From positions 62,001-126,000 of the forward strand of contig CBFIHP010000008.1 of NCBI GenBank assembly GCA_965662355.1: 64,000 nt of DNA. Direction: 5' to 3'. Of this stretch, positions 20,087 through 28,421 are shown piece after piece (position 1 is the first letter of the stretch; every line of letters starts with the position of its first letter). The position numbers and the translations under genes were made by a program. The notes under the pieces were generated by a model. That model did no database searches. It was not told the origin of the DNA and saw only the letters and a program-made list of their open reading frames with translations. Source of the DNA: GCA-2683825 sp965662355. GTDB lineage: Bacteria > Planctomycetota > UBA1135 > GCA-002686595.

Positions 20087-20971
20087 CTAGCGCAGAGCCT
20101 CCGCTCCGCCCACGATGTCGAGAAGGTCCTTGGTGATGCCTTCCTGGCGTTTTCGGTTGTAGATCTGCTTCAGCTCGCCCTGCATGTCACCCGCCGCTTC
20201 GGTGGCGTTCTTCATGGACATGCGACGGCTCGCGTATTCGGAAGTCAAGGCTTGGATCAGCCCGTTGTAGATGCGCGTTTCGAGATAGCGCGGGATCAGG
20301 TGCTCGAAGATGGTTTCGGCATCGGGCTCCAGAATGATGTCGGAATCCTTGCGCCCACCGTCGTCGTCCGATTGGAACGAGGCCGCTTCGATCGGCAGGA
20401 AGTCCACCCAGGTGGGAACGAACTTCACCATCGACTCGAAGGCGGTGTGAAGCACCAACACCTTCTTGTAGGTGCCGTTCTCGAATCCCTCCCGCAGGGC
20501 CGCGGCGACGCGGGCGGCCCCGCGGTAGTCGATCTTCTCCAGCTCCGGCTCCGTGAAGTAGCGCTCGACCTTGCGGCCGGTGCTCTTCAGATACTGGTAG
20601 CCCTTGCGGCCATAGACGAAGAAGTCGAGGGCCTCGGGCAACACGTCGAGGCGTCGTAGCCCTGCCTCGAACTCACGGAAGAGGTTGGAGTTGTAGGGAC
20701 CGCACAAGCCGCGATCGGAGGACACGAGACAGACAGCCGTCCGCTCCCCCTTGCCGGCACGGAACAGCGGCTGATCTTCGAGGTCTTCACCGAGCGCAGC
20801 GGCCAGGTGATGCACCAGGGTCGAGATCTCCTCGGCATACGGCCGCGAGGCGATCGCACGTTCCTGGAACCTACGCAGCTTCGTCGTCGCGACCATTTCC
20901 ATGGCGCGCGTGATCTGCTTGATGTTGCCAATGGACTTGATCCGTAGGCGGAGTTCCTTGACGCTGGCCAT
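20087..20971 (-). CDS. atpG: ATP synthase F1 gamma subunit
   Basis: 294 residues forming the central rotating stalk. The N-terminal helix (ASVKELRLRIKSIGNIKQITRAMEMV) and C-terminal helix (ATEAAGDMQGELKQIYNRKRQ) that form the coiled coil, and the central Rossmann-like part (SSDRGLCGPYN), are clear. The short acidic insertion around residue 210 (DDDGGRKDSD) is lineage-specific. It lies 4 bases after atpA. Confidence 0.97.
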   Translation of the reverse strand: MASVKELRLRIKSIGNIKQITRAMEMVATTKLRRFQERAIASRPYAEEISTLVHHLAAALGEDLEDQPLFRAGKGERTAVCLVSSDRGLCGPYNSNLFREFEAGLRRLDVLPEALDFFVYGRKGYQYLKSTGRKVERYFTEPELEKIDYRGAARVAAALREGFENGTYKKVLVLHTAFESMVKFVPTWVDFLPIEAASFQSDDDGGRKDSDIILEPDAETIFEHLIPRYLETRIYNGLIQALTSEYASRRMSMKNATEAAGDMQGELKQIYNRKRQEGITKDLLDIVGGAEALR

Positions 20972-20975
20972 GTCG

Positions 20976-22541
<1,566 letters not shown>

Positions 22542-22610
22542 CTGACTCGTTCTCTATTTCGAAATGAAGGGAGGAATTGGCGAAGGATTTTGGGGAGCCC
22601 CGGCGGGCTG

Positions 22611-23165
22611 CTAGTCCTCGGCCAGGCTGGGTAGCGGGGCGTCGAGCATGCGCTTCTTCAAGCCGCCCAAACGTCCCGAGAGGGAGTAGTCGACCATGCG
22701 ACTACCGACGATCACCCGCACACCTCCGATGAGGTCAGGGGTGACGTTGTTTTCCAAAGTGACGGTCTTGCCGAGCTTCTTGCCTACCGATTCCGCCAAG
22801 CGGGCGATTTCGGAGCTATCCATGGGACGAGCGCTCTCGACCACACCTTCCGCCGCCCCATGTTCTTCCAGAACGCGGAGGTGAAAGGCTTCGCCGAGGT
22901 TGCGCAGTAGCGACTCGCGGCGCTTGTCGAAGACCAGCCCTACGAAGTTTCGTGTCAACTCGTGCATCCCGGTCAAGACAGGGTCGAGCCGCTTGCGGCG
23001 TTCGCCGGAAGGAACACGGGCATCGAGCAGGTAGCTCGCCACGTTAGGGTGGGAGAACTCGCCGGCGATGCGTTGCACATCTCGACGCACGTCCTCGAGG
23101 ACGCCCGATTTCTTGGCGAGTGAAAAGAGCGCTTCGGCGTAGCGATTCGCGACCGGGTCCAGCAT
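22611..23165 (-). CDS. atpH: ATP synthase F1 delta subunit
   Basis: 184 residues. The OSCP/delta fold is visible: an N-terminal six-helix domain starting NRYAEALFSLAKKSG and a C-terminal part with the DLIGGVRVIVGSRMVDYSLSGRL motif. Delta links alpha3beta3 to the b stalk. Its ATG overlaps the atpF TGA by one base. Confidence 0.96.
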   Translation of the reverse strand: MLDPVANRYAEALFSLAKKSGVLEDVRRDVQRIAGEFSHPNVASYLLDARVPSGERRKRLDPVLTGMHELTRNFVGLVFDKRRESLLRNLGEAFHLRVLEEHGAAEGVVESARPMDSSEIARLAESVGKKLGKTVTLENNVTPDLIGGVRVIVGSRMVDYSLSGRLGGLKKRMLDAPLPSLAED

Positions 23166-23701
23166 CAGTTCTGCGCTGCCCCCTGGCCACCGATGAGCTC
23201 GGTTACCATGCGCCGGTCGTCATCGTTTCCAACGTTCCGCTCCAGCACCTTGCCGGCGGCGGTGAACGTCAGCTCGACGACCTCGTTGCGGATCGCGGAG
23301 AGGGCCTTGTCCTGCTCGGCGCGGATGGTCTTGCGCGCGTTCTCGACCATCTGGGAGGCCTCTTGCTTGGCCGCCTGGACGATCTCGTGTTCGCGCACCT
23401 CAGCCCGCTCCCGGGCTTCCTGGAGGAGCTTGGCCGCTCCGGCCTGGGCTTCGCCGAGTGCGATCTCGACATCAGCACGCGCCTTCTCGGCCTCGGCGCT
23501 GGCCTTCTCGGCCGCACCGATCGCACGAGCAGCGGTCGAATCCCGTTCCTCCAGGGCGTTCGTGATGGGTCCCATCACGAGTTTCCACATGAAAGGGACG
23601 GACCCCAAGAAGATGACCCAGGTCCAAAAGAGGTTGCCTCCGCCGGTCATGTTCAGCGGATCGAAACCTCCTTCACTGGCAAACGTCAGGAACAGAAGCA
23701 T
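23165..23701 (-). CDS. atpF: ATP synthase Fo b subunit
   Basis: 178 residues: one N-terminal TM helix (about residues 22-42, NLFWTWVIFLGSVPFMWKLV) followed by a long Ala/Glu/Arg-rich helix (50-150) that forms the peripheral stalk. Only one b-type gene is present, so the stalk is presumably a homodimer. A 98-base gap separates it from atpE. Confidence 0.95.
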   Translation of the reverse strand: MLLFLTFASEGGFDPLNMTGGGNLFWTWVIFLGSVPFMWKLVMGPITNALEERDSTAARAIGAAEKASAEAEKARADVEIALGEAQAGAAKLLQEARERAEVREHEIVQAAKQEASQMVENARKTIRAEQDKALSAIRNEVVELTFTAAGKVLERNVGNDDDRRMVTELIGGQGAAQN

Positions 23702-23799
23702 GGGAGTTTCCGGTTCAGGGAGCAGTGCCGGGCTTCCCGACGACGCCCCTTCCTACGCGGTGGCGTAGCGGCGGGGCGCCATCGGCTGAGCCAGCCGAA

Positions 23800-24021
23800 T
23801 CAGATCAGGGTCGCGACGACCGCGAAGAGGCAAACGCCTTCGATGAAGGCCGCGAGGATGATCGAACCCCCGCGGATGTCGCCGACAGCCTCGGGCTGAC
23901 GGGCGATGCCTTCGTTGGCGGACGCGCCGATGCGTCCGATGCCGATACCGGCACCGATCGCGGCCATGCCAGCGCCGATGGCGGCCATGGAAATAGCACC
24001 ATCTTCAACGGGAATGTACAT
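23800..24021 (-). CDS. atpE: ATP synthase Fo c subunit
   Basis: 73 residues from the ATG at 24021 (MYIPVEDG); the longer open frame to 24117 is not expected in this family. It has two TM helices joined by the polar loop ARQPEA. Helix 1 carries the Gly-rich packing motif GAGIGIG, preceded by a tandem MAAIGAG repeat, and helix 2 carries the ion-binding glutamate (FIEGV). The glutamine of helix 1 and the Ser/Thr after the glutamate that mark Na+-binding c-rings are absent (Ile and Gly here), so proton coupling is inferred. Confidence 0.96.
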   Translation of the reverse strand: MYIPVEDGAISMAAIGAGMAAIGAGIGIGRIGASANEGIARQPEAVGDIRGGSIILAAFIEGVCLFAVVATLI

Positions 24022-24134
24022 GCCTTTGTCTTTCTTGCTTCTTTGGGTTCGGGCCAGCGCTACGCGCGACCTGGGAGTGTCGTTTTGAGACGGAGTCAGT
24101 TCGAAAACCCCATTCACATGGGTGCTGGCAGCAC

Positions 24135-25091
24135 CTAGTGCTCGGGGTGGACGGATGCGTTGATGAAGATGATCGAGAGTTGGGTGAAGATGAAGGCCTG
24201 CACCAGGGCCACGAAAGCCTCGATGATCATTACGAAGATGCCCAGGCCGGCCCCCACAGGAGTAGCGACCCAGCTACCCATGAAGAAGATCATCCCGAGG
24301 AAGGAAAGCACGACCATGTGCCCCCCGCTGATGTTGGCGAACAGACGAACCATCAGCGCGAAGGGCTTGACCAGAAGGCCGATCACCTCGACCCCCAGCA
24401 TGGGCAACCAAAGCCATCCGGGCACGTGGGGCACCAGATTCTTGACGTAGGCGGTGGGGCCCTGAATGGCCATTCCACAGCCGATCATGGCGATGAAGGT
24501 CGTCAGGGCCAGGGCCGCCGTGACGAAGATGCTGGCCGTAGGTGTTGCCGAATACGGTGTCAGCCCCATGAGGTTCATGAAGGCGATGAAGAAAAACACG
24601 CACAGGAAGTAGGGCAGGAACTTGCGTCCCAGCTCACGGCCCATCTCTGGATAAACCATCTCGTCGCGAATCCACATGCAGAATCCTGCGAAAAGTCGGC
24701 TGACCGGATCGCCCTTTGACGTCCGCAGGTAACGCGGAACTCCACTGAGAAGGATGAACACGAGGAGCACGGCCACGATCTGAAAGAGCTGCAGGTTGAA
24801 CAGCACCGTGCTGGGACCCTCGCCATCGGGCACCACTTCGCGATAGTCGAATACCGAAAGGAACCCGGGTAGCCCTATTTCCAGGATGGGCTGGGGGTTC
24901 TCCACGTGGTTATCCTTGACCAGGGGCGCGGGCATCACGTGGGCGTGCAGCGCGGGGAACACACTGGAAGGGTCCCCCTCGATCGGCTTGTGGTGCTCGA
25001 CGTGCTGGCTCGAGTACCAGCAGGTCACGATGACGAGCCCGGCGGCCAGGAGACCGCGCATGGATAGGAGATAGGAGAGGAAGCGTTTCAT
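24135..25091 (-). CDS. atpB: ATP synthase Fo a subunit
   Basis: 318 residues with an N-terminal TM helix, an extended periplasmic loop and five further TM helices. The essential arginine lies in MVRLFANISGGH, and the last helix carries the AFIFTQLSIIFI segment. Subunit a provides the two half-channels facing the c-ring. The start overlaps the atpI stop by 4 bases (ATGA). Confidence 0.96.
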   Translation of the reverse strand: MKRFLSYLLSMRGLLAAGLVIVTCWYSSQHVEHHKPIEGDPSSVFPALHAHVMPAPLVKDNHVENPQPILEIGLPGFLSVFDYREVVPDGEGPSTVLFNLQLFQIVAVLLVFILLSGVPRYLRTSKGDPVSRLFAGFCMWIRDEMVYPEMGRELGRKFLPYFLCVFFFIAFMNLMGLTPYSATPTASIFVTAALALTTFIAMIGCGMAIQGPTAYVKNLVPHVPGWLWLPMLGVEVIGLLVKPFALMVRLFANISGGHMVVLSFLGMIFFMGSWVATPVGAGLGIFVMIIEAFVALVQAFIFTQLSIIFINASVHPEH

Positions 25092-25456
25092 CGTTTGCTA
25101 CTGAGACGCCCGACGTCCATGGCTCCGATCGGCAGGAGCACTGCCACGACCGCAGCGAACGTCACAGCGAAGGCGGCGTAATCGGCGCTCTGGGCCAGCG
25201 CATCATTCGTCCGAAAAGCGATGGTCATGACAGCAAGGGCCACGATCTTCGCCAGGAAGGCGAGCACGTGAACCTGCATGATCCGCGCAGGCAGATGCAG
25301 CATGACGTATCGCTGCGCACTGACTCCCAGCCCCGTCAGCCCCGCGCCTCCGAAGAAGCCCATCATGACCCCCGTGCCCCGGGCACCACCGAACTGCATC
25401 GACACCAGCGTGGCGATGCATAGGCCGATCAGGCAGGAGACGGTGAAACGGATCAT
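25088..25456 (-). CDS. AtpI-like membrane protein of the ATP synthase operon
   Basis: 122 residues from the ATG at 25456 (MIRFTVSCLIG), which overlaps the upstream stop by 4 bases (ATGA); the longer frame upstream is out of phase with the neighbouring gene. Four hydrophobic helices with small-residue motifs match the loosely conserved AtpI/subunit I position between atpZ and atpB. AtpI proteins assist c-ring assembly or ion supply. Assignment rests on size, topology and operon position rather than strong motifs. Confidence 0.75.
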   Translation of the reverse strand: MIRFTVSCLIGLCIATLVSMQFGGARGTGVMMGFFGGAGLTGLGVSAQRYVMLHLPARIMQVHVLAFLAKIVALAVMTIAFRTNDALAQSADYAAFAVTFAAVVAVLLPIGAMDVGRLSSKR

Positions 25457-25818
25457 CGATCGAGGGGGGAGTCGCTCGGCGGAGAGTCGGAAGTGGGCGA
25501 AGAATCGGCAGGCGGACTGTTGGAACCGGGGTCCTCCGCCTCGGGCCCGTTGGAGGCTCCAGTGGAGTCCGGACGGGTACGCGGGGGGGAGCTCGTAGGT
25601 AGCTTCTTGACCATCGAAAGGAGCCCCAGGCCAAAACCCACGAACACACCGGCAATGAGAAGCCAGGGACCGCTCTTGAGACGACCGTCCAACCACCGAC
25701 CTACCAAACCGAAGATCACCAGGGTGGCTGAGAACTGCAACCCCATGCCCGAGTAGCGGTAGAGCTCGTCGTGGGCTCGATTGCGCTGGGTACGCGGACG
25801 TTGGTGTTGGGTTCCCAT
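25453..25818 (-). CDS. AtpZ/AtpI-like F0F1 accessory protein
   Basis: About 121 residues from the ATG at 25818; an upstream ATG at 25914 is possible. Two TM helices form the AtpZ-type hairpin: YSGMGLQFSATLVIFGLVG, a basic loop with WLDGRLKSGPWLL, then GVFVGFGLGLLSMV. The C-terminal about 45 residues are Ser/Pro/Asp-rich and probably disordered. It is the first gene of the atp operon. AtpZ/AtpI pairs are linked to Fo assembly or Mg/Ca transport; the specific role here is inferred from position. Confidence 0.75.
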   Translation of the reverse strand: MGTQHQRPRTQRNRAHDELYRYSGMGLQFSATLVIFGLVGRWLDGRLKSGPWLLIAGVFVGFGLGLLSMVKKLPTSSPPRTRPDSTGASNGPEAEDPGSNSPPADSSPTSDSPPSDSPLDR

Positions 25819-25925
25819 GGACGAAGCGCTGAAGAGAGGCCGTGGCCGCTCGGTGGGACCGAACGATTCGGGACTCCTGGGCAACCGAACATCCGACCGA
25901 GGCCGGCTGCTCAATTTTGGCAGTA

Positions 25926-25954
25926 AGTGTCGGGACGCACTTCGCTAGAGTCAA
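25926..25954 (-). promoter_or_regulatory. Candidate sigma-70-type promoter of the ATP synthase operon
   Basis: On the minus strand, TTGACT (25949-25954) is followed after exactly 17 bases by GACACT (25926-25931). The -35 box matches 5 of 6 consensus bases; the -10 box is weak (3 of 6). It lies just upstream of the first atp gene. Confidence 0.4.
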
Positions 25955-26166
25955 CACGTAGGGGCGGATTCTCTCGCAGGCTGTGAGGATTCCTCGGCGC
26001 GGACCTCCGAGCTCTTTGTGATCAGCTTCTCGAGCTGCGGATCGGGTGGTGGTGAGAGTTCGTCCCCGGCGCTAGTATCTCTTGCCGTTTTCTCACCAAG
26101 GCGCCCTGGAACACCCCCGGGAAAGCGCTTGTCACACCACCACCAGGCACAGGCCTCTCGATCCTC

Positions 26167-26171
26167 AGGAG
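26167..26171 (+). promoter_or_regulatory. Shine-Dalgarno site that fixes the TTG start of ndk
   Basis: AGGAG lies 6 bases before the TTG at 26178. It supports this codon over the in-frame ATG at 26082, which would add about 32 residues of non-family sequence. Confidence 0.75.
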
Positions 26172-26177
26172 TTCTCG

Positions 26178-26642
26178 TTGGAAAAGACGCTGGTCCTCTT
26201 CAAACCCGACGCTGTACAGCGCGGCCTCATCGGACGCATTCTCAACCGATTCGAGGACAAGGGCCTCCAGGTCGTGGGTCTGAAGATGCGCAACTTCTCC
26301 CTGGAGACGATCCAAGAGCACTACTCGGTGCACAAGGAGCGCCCCTTCTACGACAACCTGGTCGAGTTCATGACCTCGGGGCCGGTCGTGGCCATCTGCC
26401 TCCAGGGCAAGAACGCCATCGACGTGACGCGCACGCTCATGGGCAAGACGAACGCGGCCGAGGCGCTTCCGGGCACGATCCGCGGAGACTATGGCATGTC
26501 CTTTTCGAACAACCTGGTCCACGGCTCGGACGGTCCCGAATCGGCTGAGAAAGAGCTGAGGCTCTTCTTCGGCGAAGCGGGCGAGCTCTGTGAGTGGAGC
26601 CCCGCCGAGGAGAACTGGGTCTACAGCGTCGAGGAACGCTAG
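26178..26642 (+). CDS. ndk: Nucleoside diphosphate kinase (TTG start)
   Basis: 154 residues from TTG (LEKTLVLFKPDAVQRG). The enzyme moves the gamma phosphate from ATP to other NDPs through a phosphohistidine. The P-loop-like KPDAVQRGLIGRI, the conserved TNAAEALPGTIRGDYG and the active-site histidine in NLVHGSDG are all present, followed by a slightly extended C-terminus (EWSPAEENWVYS). The start codon is TTG with a good AGGAG. Confidence 0.96.
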   Translation: MEKTLVLFKPDAVQRGLIGRILNRFEDKGLQVVGLKMRNFSLETIQEHYSVHKERPFYDNLVEFMTSGPVVAICLQGKNAIDVTRTLMGKTNAAEALPGTIRGDYGMSFSNNLVHGSDGPESAEKELRLFFGEAGELCEWSPAEENWVYSVEER

Positions 26643-26681
26643 GATCGCCCACGGGGCCGCGCCAGGCTCCGTGAACCAGCT

Positions 26682-28232
26682 ATGCCGGGACCGAAGGGCC
26701 TCACCGCGCGCCACGTCGGCGAGCTAGCCTGCGAGCTGGAAGCGCTCCTCGGGGGCGCTTCGGTCCAGGCGGTTCAGGCCCACCCCCCGCGGGATCTGTT
26801 CCTGATCTGTGTGCCGGGGACCCAAGCAACACCCGGTGTCCCGCGGGCAGCGGCCACGGAATCGGACGGGCGCATCCTGCGGCTGCGCTTCTCTGCGGAA
26901 CCCGGTCTCGCCCGTTTCCATCTCCAGCTCGGCCGCATCCAGCGCCACAAGGGCCCGGTCTCTCCGTTCTTCCAACGCGTCGAGAGGGCCTGGACAGGCG
27001 CACGTGATCTGCACCTCGCCCAGGTGGGCGACGATCGCATCCTACGGGTCACGGCCCGCGGGGAAAGCGCTCCCGTGGAGCTCGTGCTCGAGCTGACGGG
27101 GCGCCAGCCCAACCTGCTCTTCCTGGAAGGGCAGCGCATTGCGGCCCGATTGATCGAGCCCCGCTCGAAGAGCCACGCCCTGGAGCGGCTGGGGGTGGGC
27201 GCCGACTACGCGGCACCGGCGGGCGGATCTCCCCCAGCGAGCCCTCCCCTGGCCGAGTCCCTGTCGAGCCCCGAGAAGCCGACGAGCGACCTCGCCGACA
27301 GAGCACCGCTCTCATGGCTCGTCGAGGTGACCCTCGGTCGCGAGGCCAGCGAGCTCCACGAAAACAGCGAGCGGGCCGAACTCCAGCGGCGGCTGGAGCG
27401 GCGCATTCGGAGCTCGGGGGATCTCCTTCGCGGACTCGAGGAACGCGCCCGTCAGGCCGACCGGGCCGAGCGCGTGCGGCACGACGGCGAGCTCCTGAAC
27501 GCCCACCTGGGCAAGATCCAACGCGGCATGCCGTCGATCACGCTGGACGATGCCTTCCTGCCCGACGCTCCGCGGCGAACGATCCCCCTCGACCCCGGAT
27601 TGAGCCCGCGGCGCAACGTCGAGAAGCTCTTCGCACGCTACAAGAAGCTAAAACGTGCGGCGGAGCGCGTGCCCGAGGAGATCGAACTGGCGCGGGTTCA
27701 GCTGGAACGGGCCGAGGACTATCTCGATCGCCTCGAGGAAGGCTCCGAGGAACCGGCCCAGCTCGAGGCCGAAGCGATCGCCCGAGGCGTGCTCCAAACC
27801 CGTCAGGATCCGCGAAAAAAACAGCAGGCCCCGCGCCGGCCCTACCTGATATTCAAGAGCGCCCGCGGGACGGAGATCCGCGTCGGACGCACGGCCGCCG
27901 ACAACGACACCCTTACCTTCAAGGAATCCCGGGGCAACGACCTCTGGCTCCACACCGCCGATTCCCCCGGTAGCCACGTCATCCTGCGGCTGGAGAAGGC
28001 CGCCCAGCCCGATCCCGAGGACACCCTCGACGCGGCCCTCCTGGCCGCCCATTTCTCGCCCCTGCGGGGTGCCATGAAGATCGACGTGCACGTGGCCCGG
28101 CGCAAGGAGGTCAAGAAACCGAAACGAGCCAAACCCGGCCTCGTCCTGCTCTCGGGAGGCAAGACGCTTCATGTTCGAGCCGATCCGGAGCGCTTGAAGC
28201 GGCTTCTCGACACCCGCAGGGGTCCACCATGA
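26682..28232 (+). CDS. RqcH-like NFACT family protein (ribosome quality control)
   Basis: 516 residues with the NFACT layout: NFACT-N domain (1-about 190) with the Asp-Arg pair in GDDR (D118-R119) that is needed for alanine tailing in RqcH, two helix-hairpin-helix segments and a coiled coil (about 225-365), then the NFACT-R domain (about 385-515: PYLIFKSARGTEIRVGR, NDLWLHTADSPGSHVIL). RqcH binds obstructed 50S subunits carrying peptidyl-tRNA and adds C-terminal Ala tails. It lacks any cell-wall anchoring signal, so the old fibronectin-binding name is inappropriate. A Pro/Ser-rich linker lies around residues 185-205. It follows ndk by 39 bases. Confidence 0.85.
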   Translation: MPGPKGLTARHVGELACELEALLGGASVQAVQAHPPRDLFLICVPGTQATPGVPRAAATESDGRILRLRFSAEPGLARFHLQLGRIQRHKGPVSPFFQRVERAWTGARDLHLAQVGDDRILRVTARGESAPVELVLELTGRQPNLLFLEGQRIAARLIEPRSKSHALERLGVGADYAAPAGGSPPASPPLAESLSSPEKPTSDLADRAPLSWLVEVTLGREASELHENSERAELQRRLERRIRSSGDLLRGLEERARQADRAERVRHDGELLNAHLGKIQRGMPSITLDDAFLPDAPRRTIPLDPGLSPRRNVEKLFARYKKLKRAAERVPEEIELARVQLERAEDYLDRLEEGSEEPAQLEAEAIARGVLQTRQDPRKKQQAPRRPYLIFKSARGTEIRVGRTAADNDTLTFKESRGNDLWLHTADSPGSHVILRLEKAAQPDPEDTLDAALLAAHFSPLRGAMKIDVHVARRKEVKKPKRAKPGLVLLSGGKTLHVRADPERLKRLLDTRRGPP

Positions 28233-28267
28233 CGTCGCCCGGACCACGGCTGGCCCGATAAATACGA

Positions 28268-28298
28268 GCCCCTAGGAAAGGCTTTGCCAGGGGCCTTT
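28268..28298 (+). terminator. Hairpin downstream of the RqcH-like gene
   Basis: GCCCCT (28268-28273) pairs with AGGGGC (28289-28294), with extra inner pairing (GG with CC past a one-base bulge), followed by CTTT. It lies 36 bases after the stop and upstream of the next gene, so an intrinsic terminator is plausible, though the T-run is short. Confidence 0.45.
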
Positions 28299-28421
28299 CG
28301 CAAGTTGTCCACCCGCGAGATGTGGCAGAAAGAAGCCCCTTGGGGGGAGTCCAAGAACGCCTTCCAGCGTTACTATCCAAAATGCGAGCCGTCACCCCAT
28401 CCCCCTCCGGCTAGAGGAACC

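Larger units (their letters stand above)
25819..26177. other. Divergent intergenic region between the atp operon and ndk
   Basis: About 360 bases without a convincing gene. It holds the likely atp operon promoter (25926-25954, minus) and the leader of ndk (plus). If the atpZ-like gene starts at 25914, the region shrinks to 263 bases. I see no long repeat or RNA gene in it. Confidence 0.5.
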
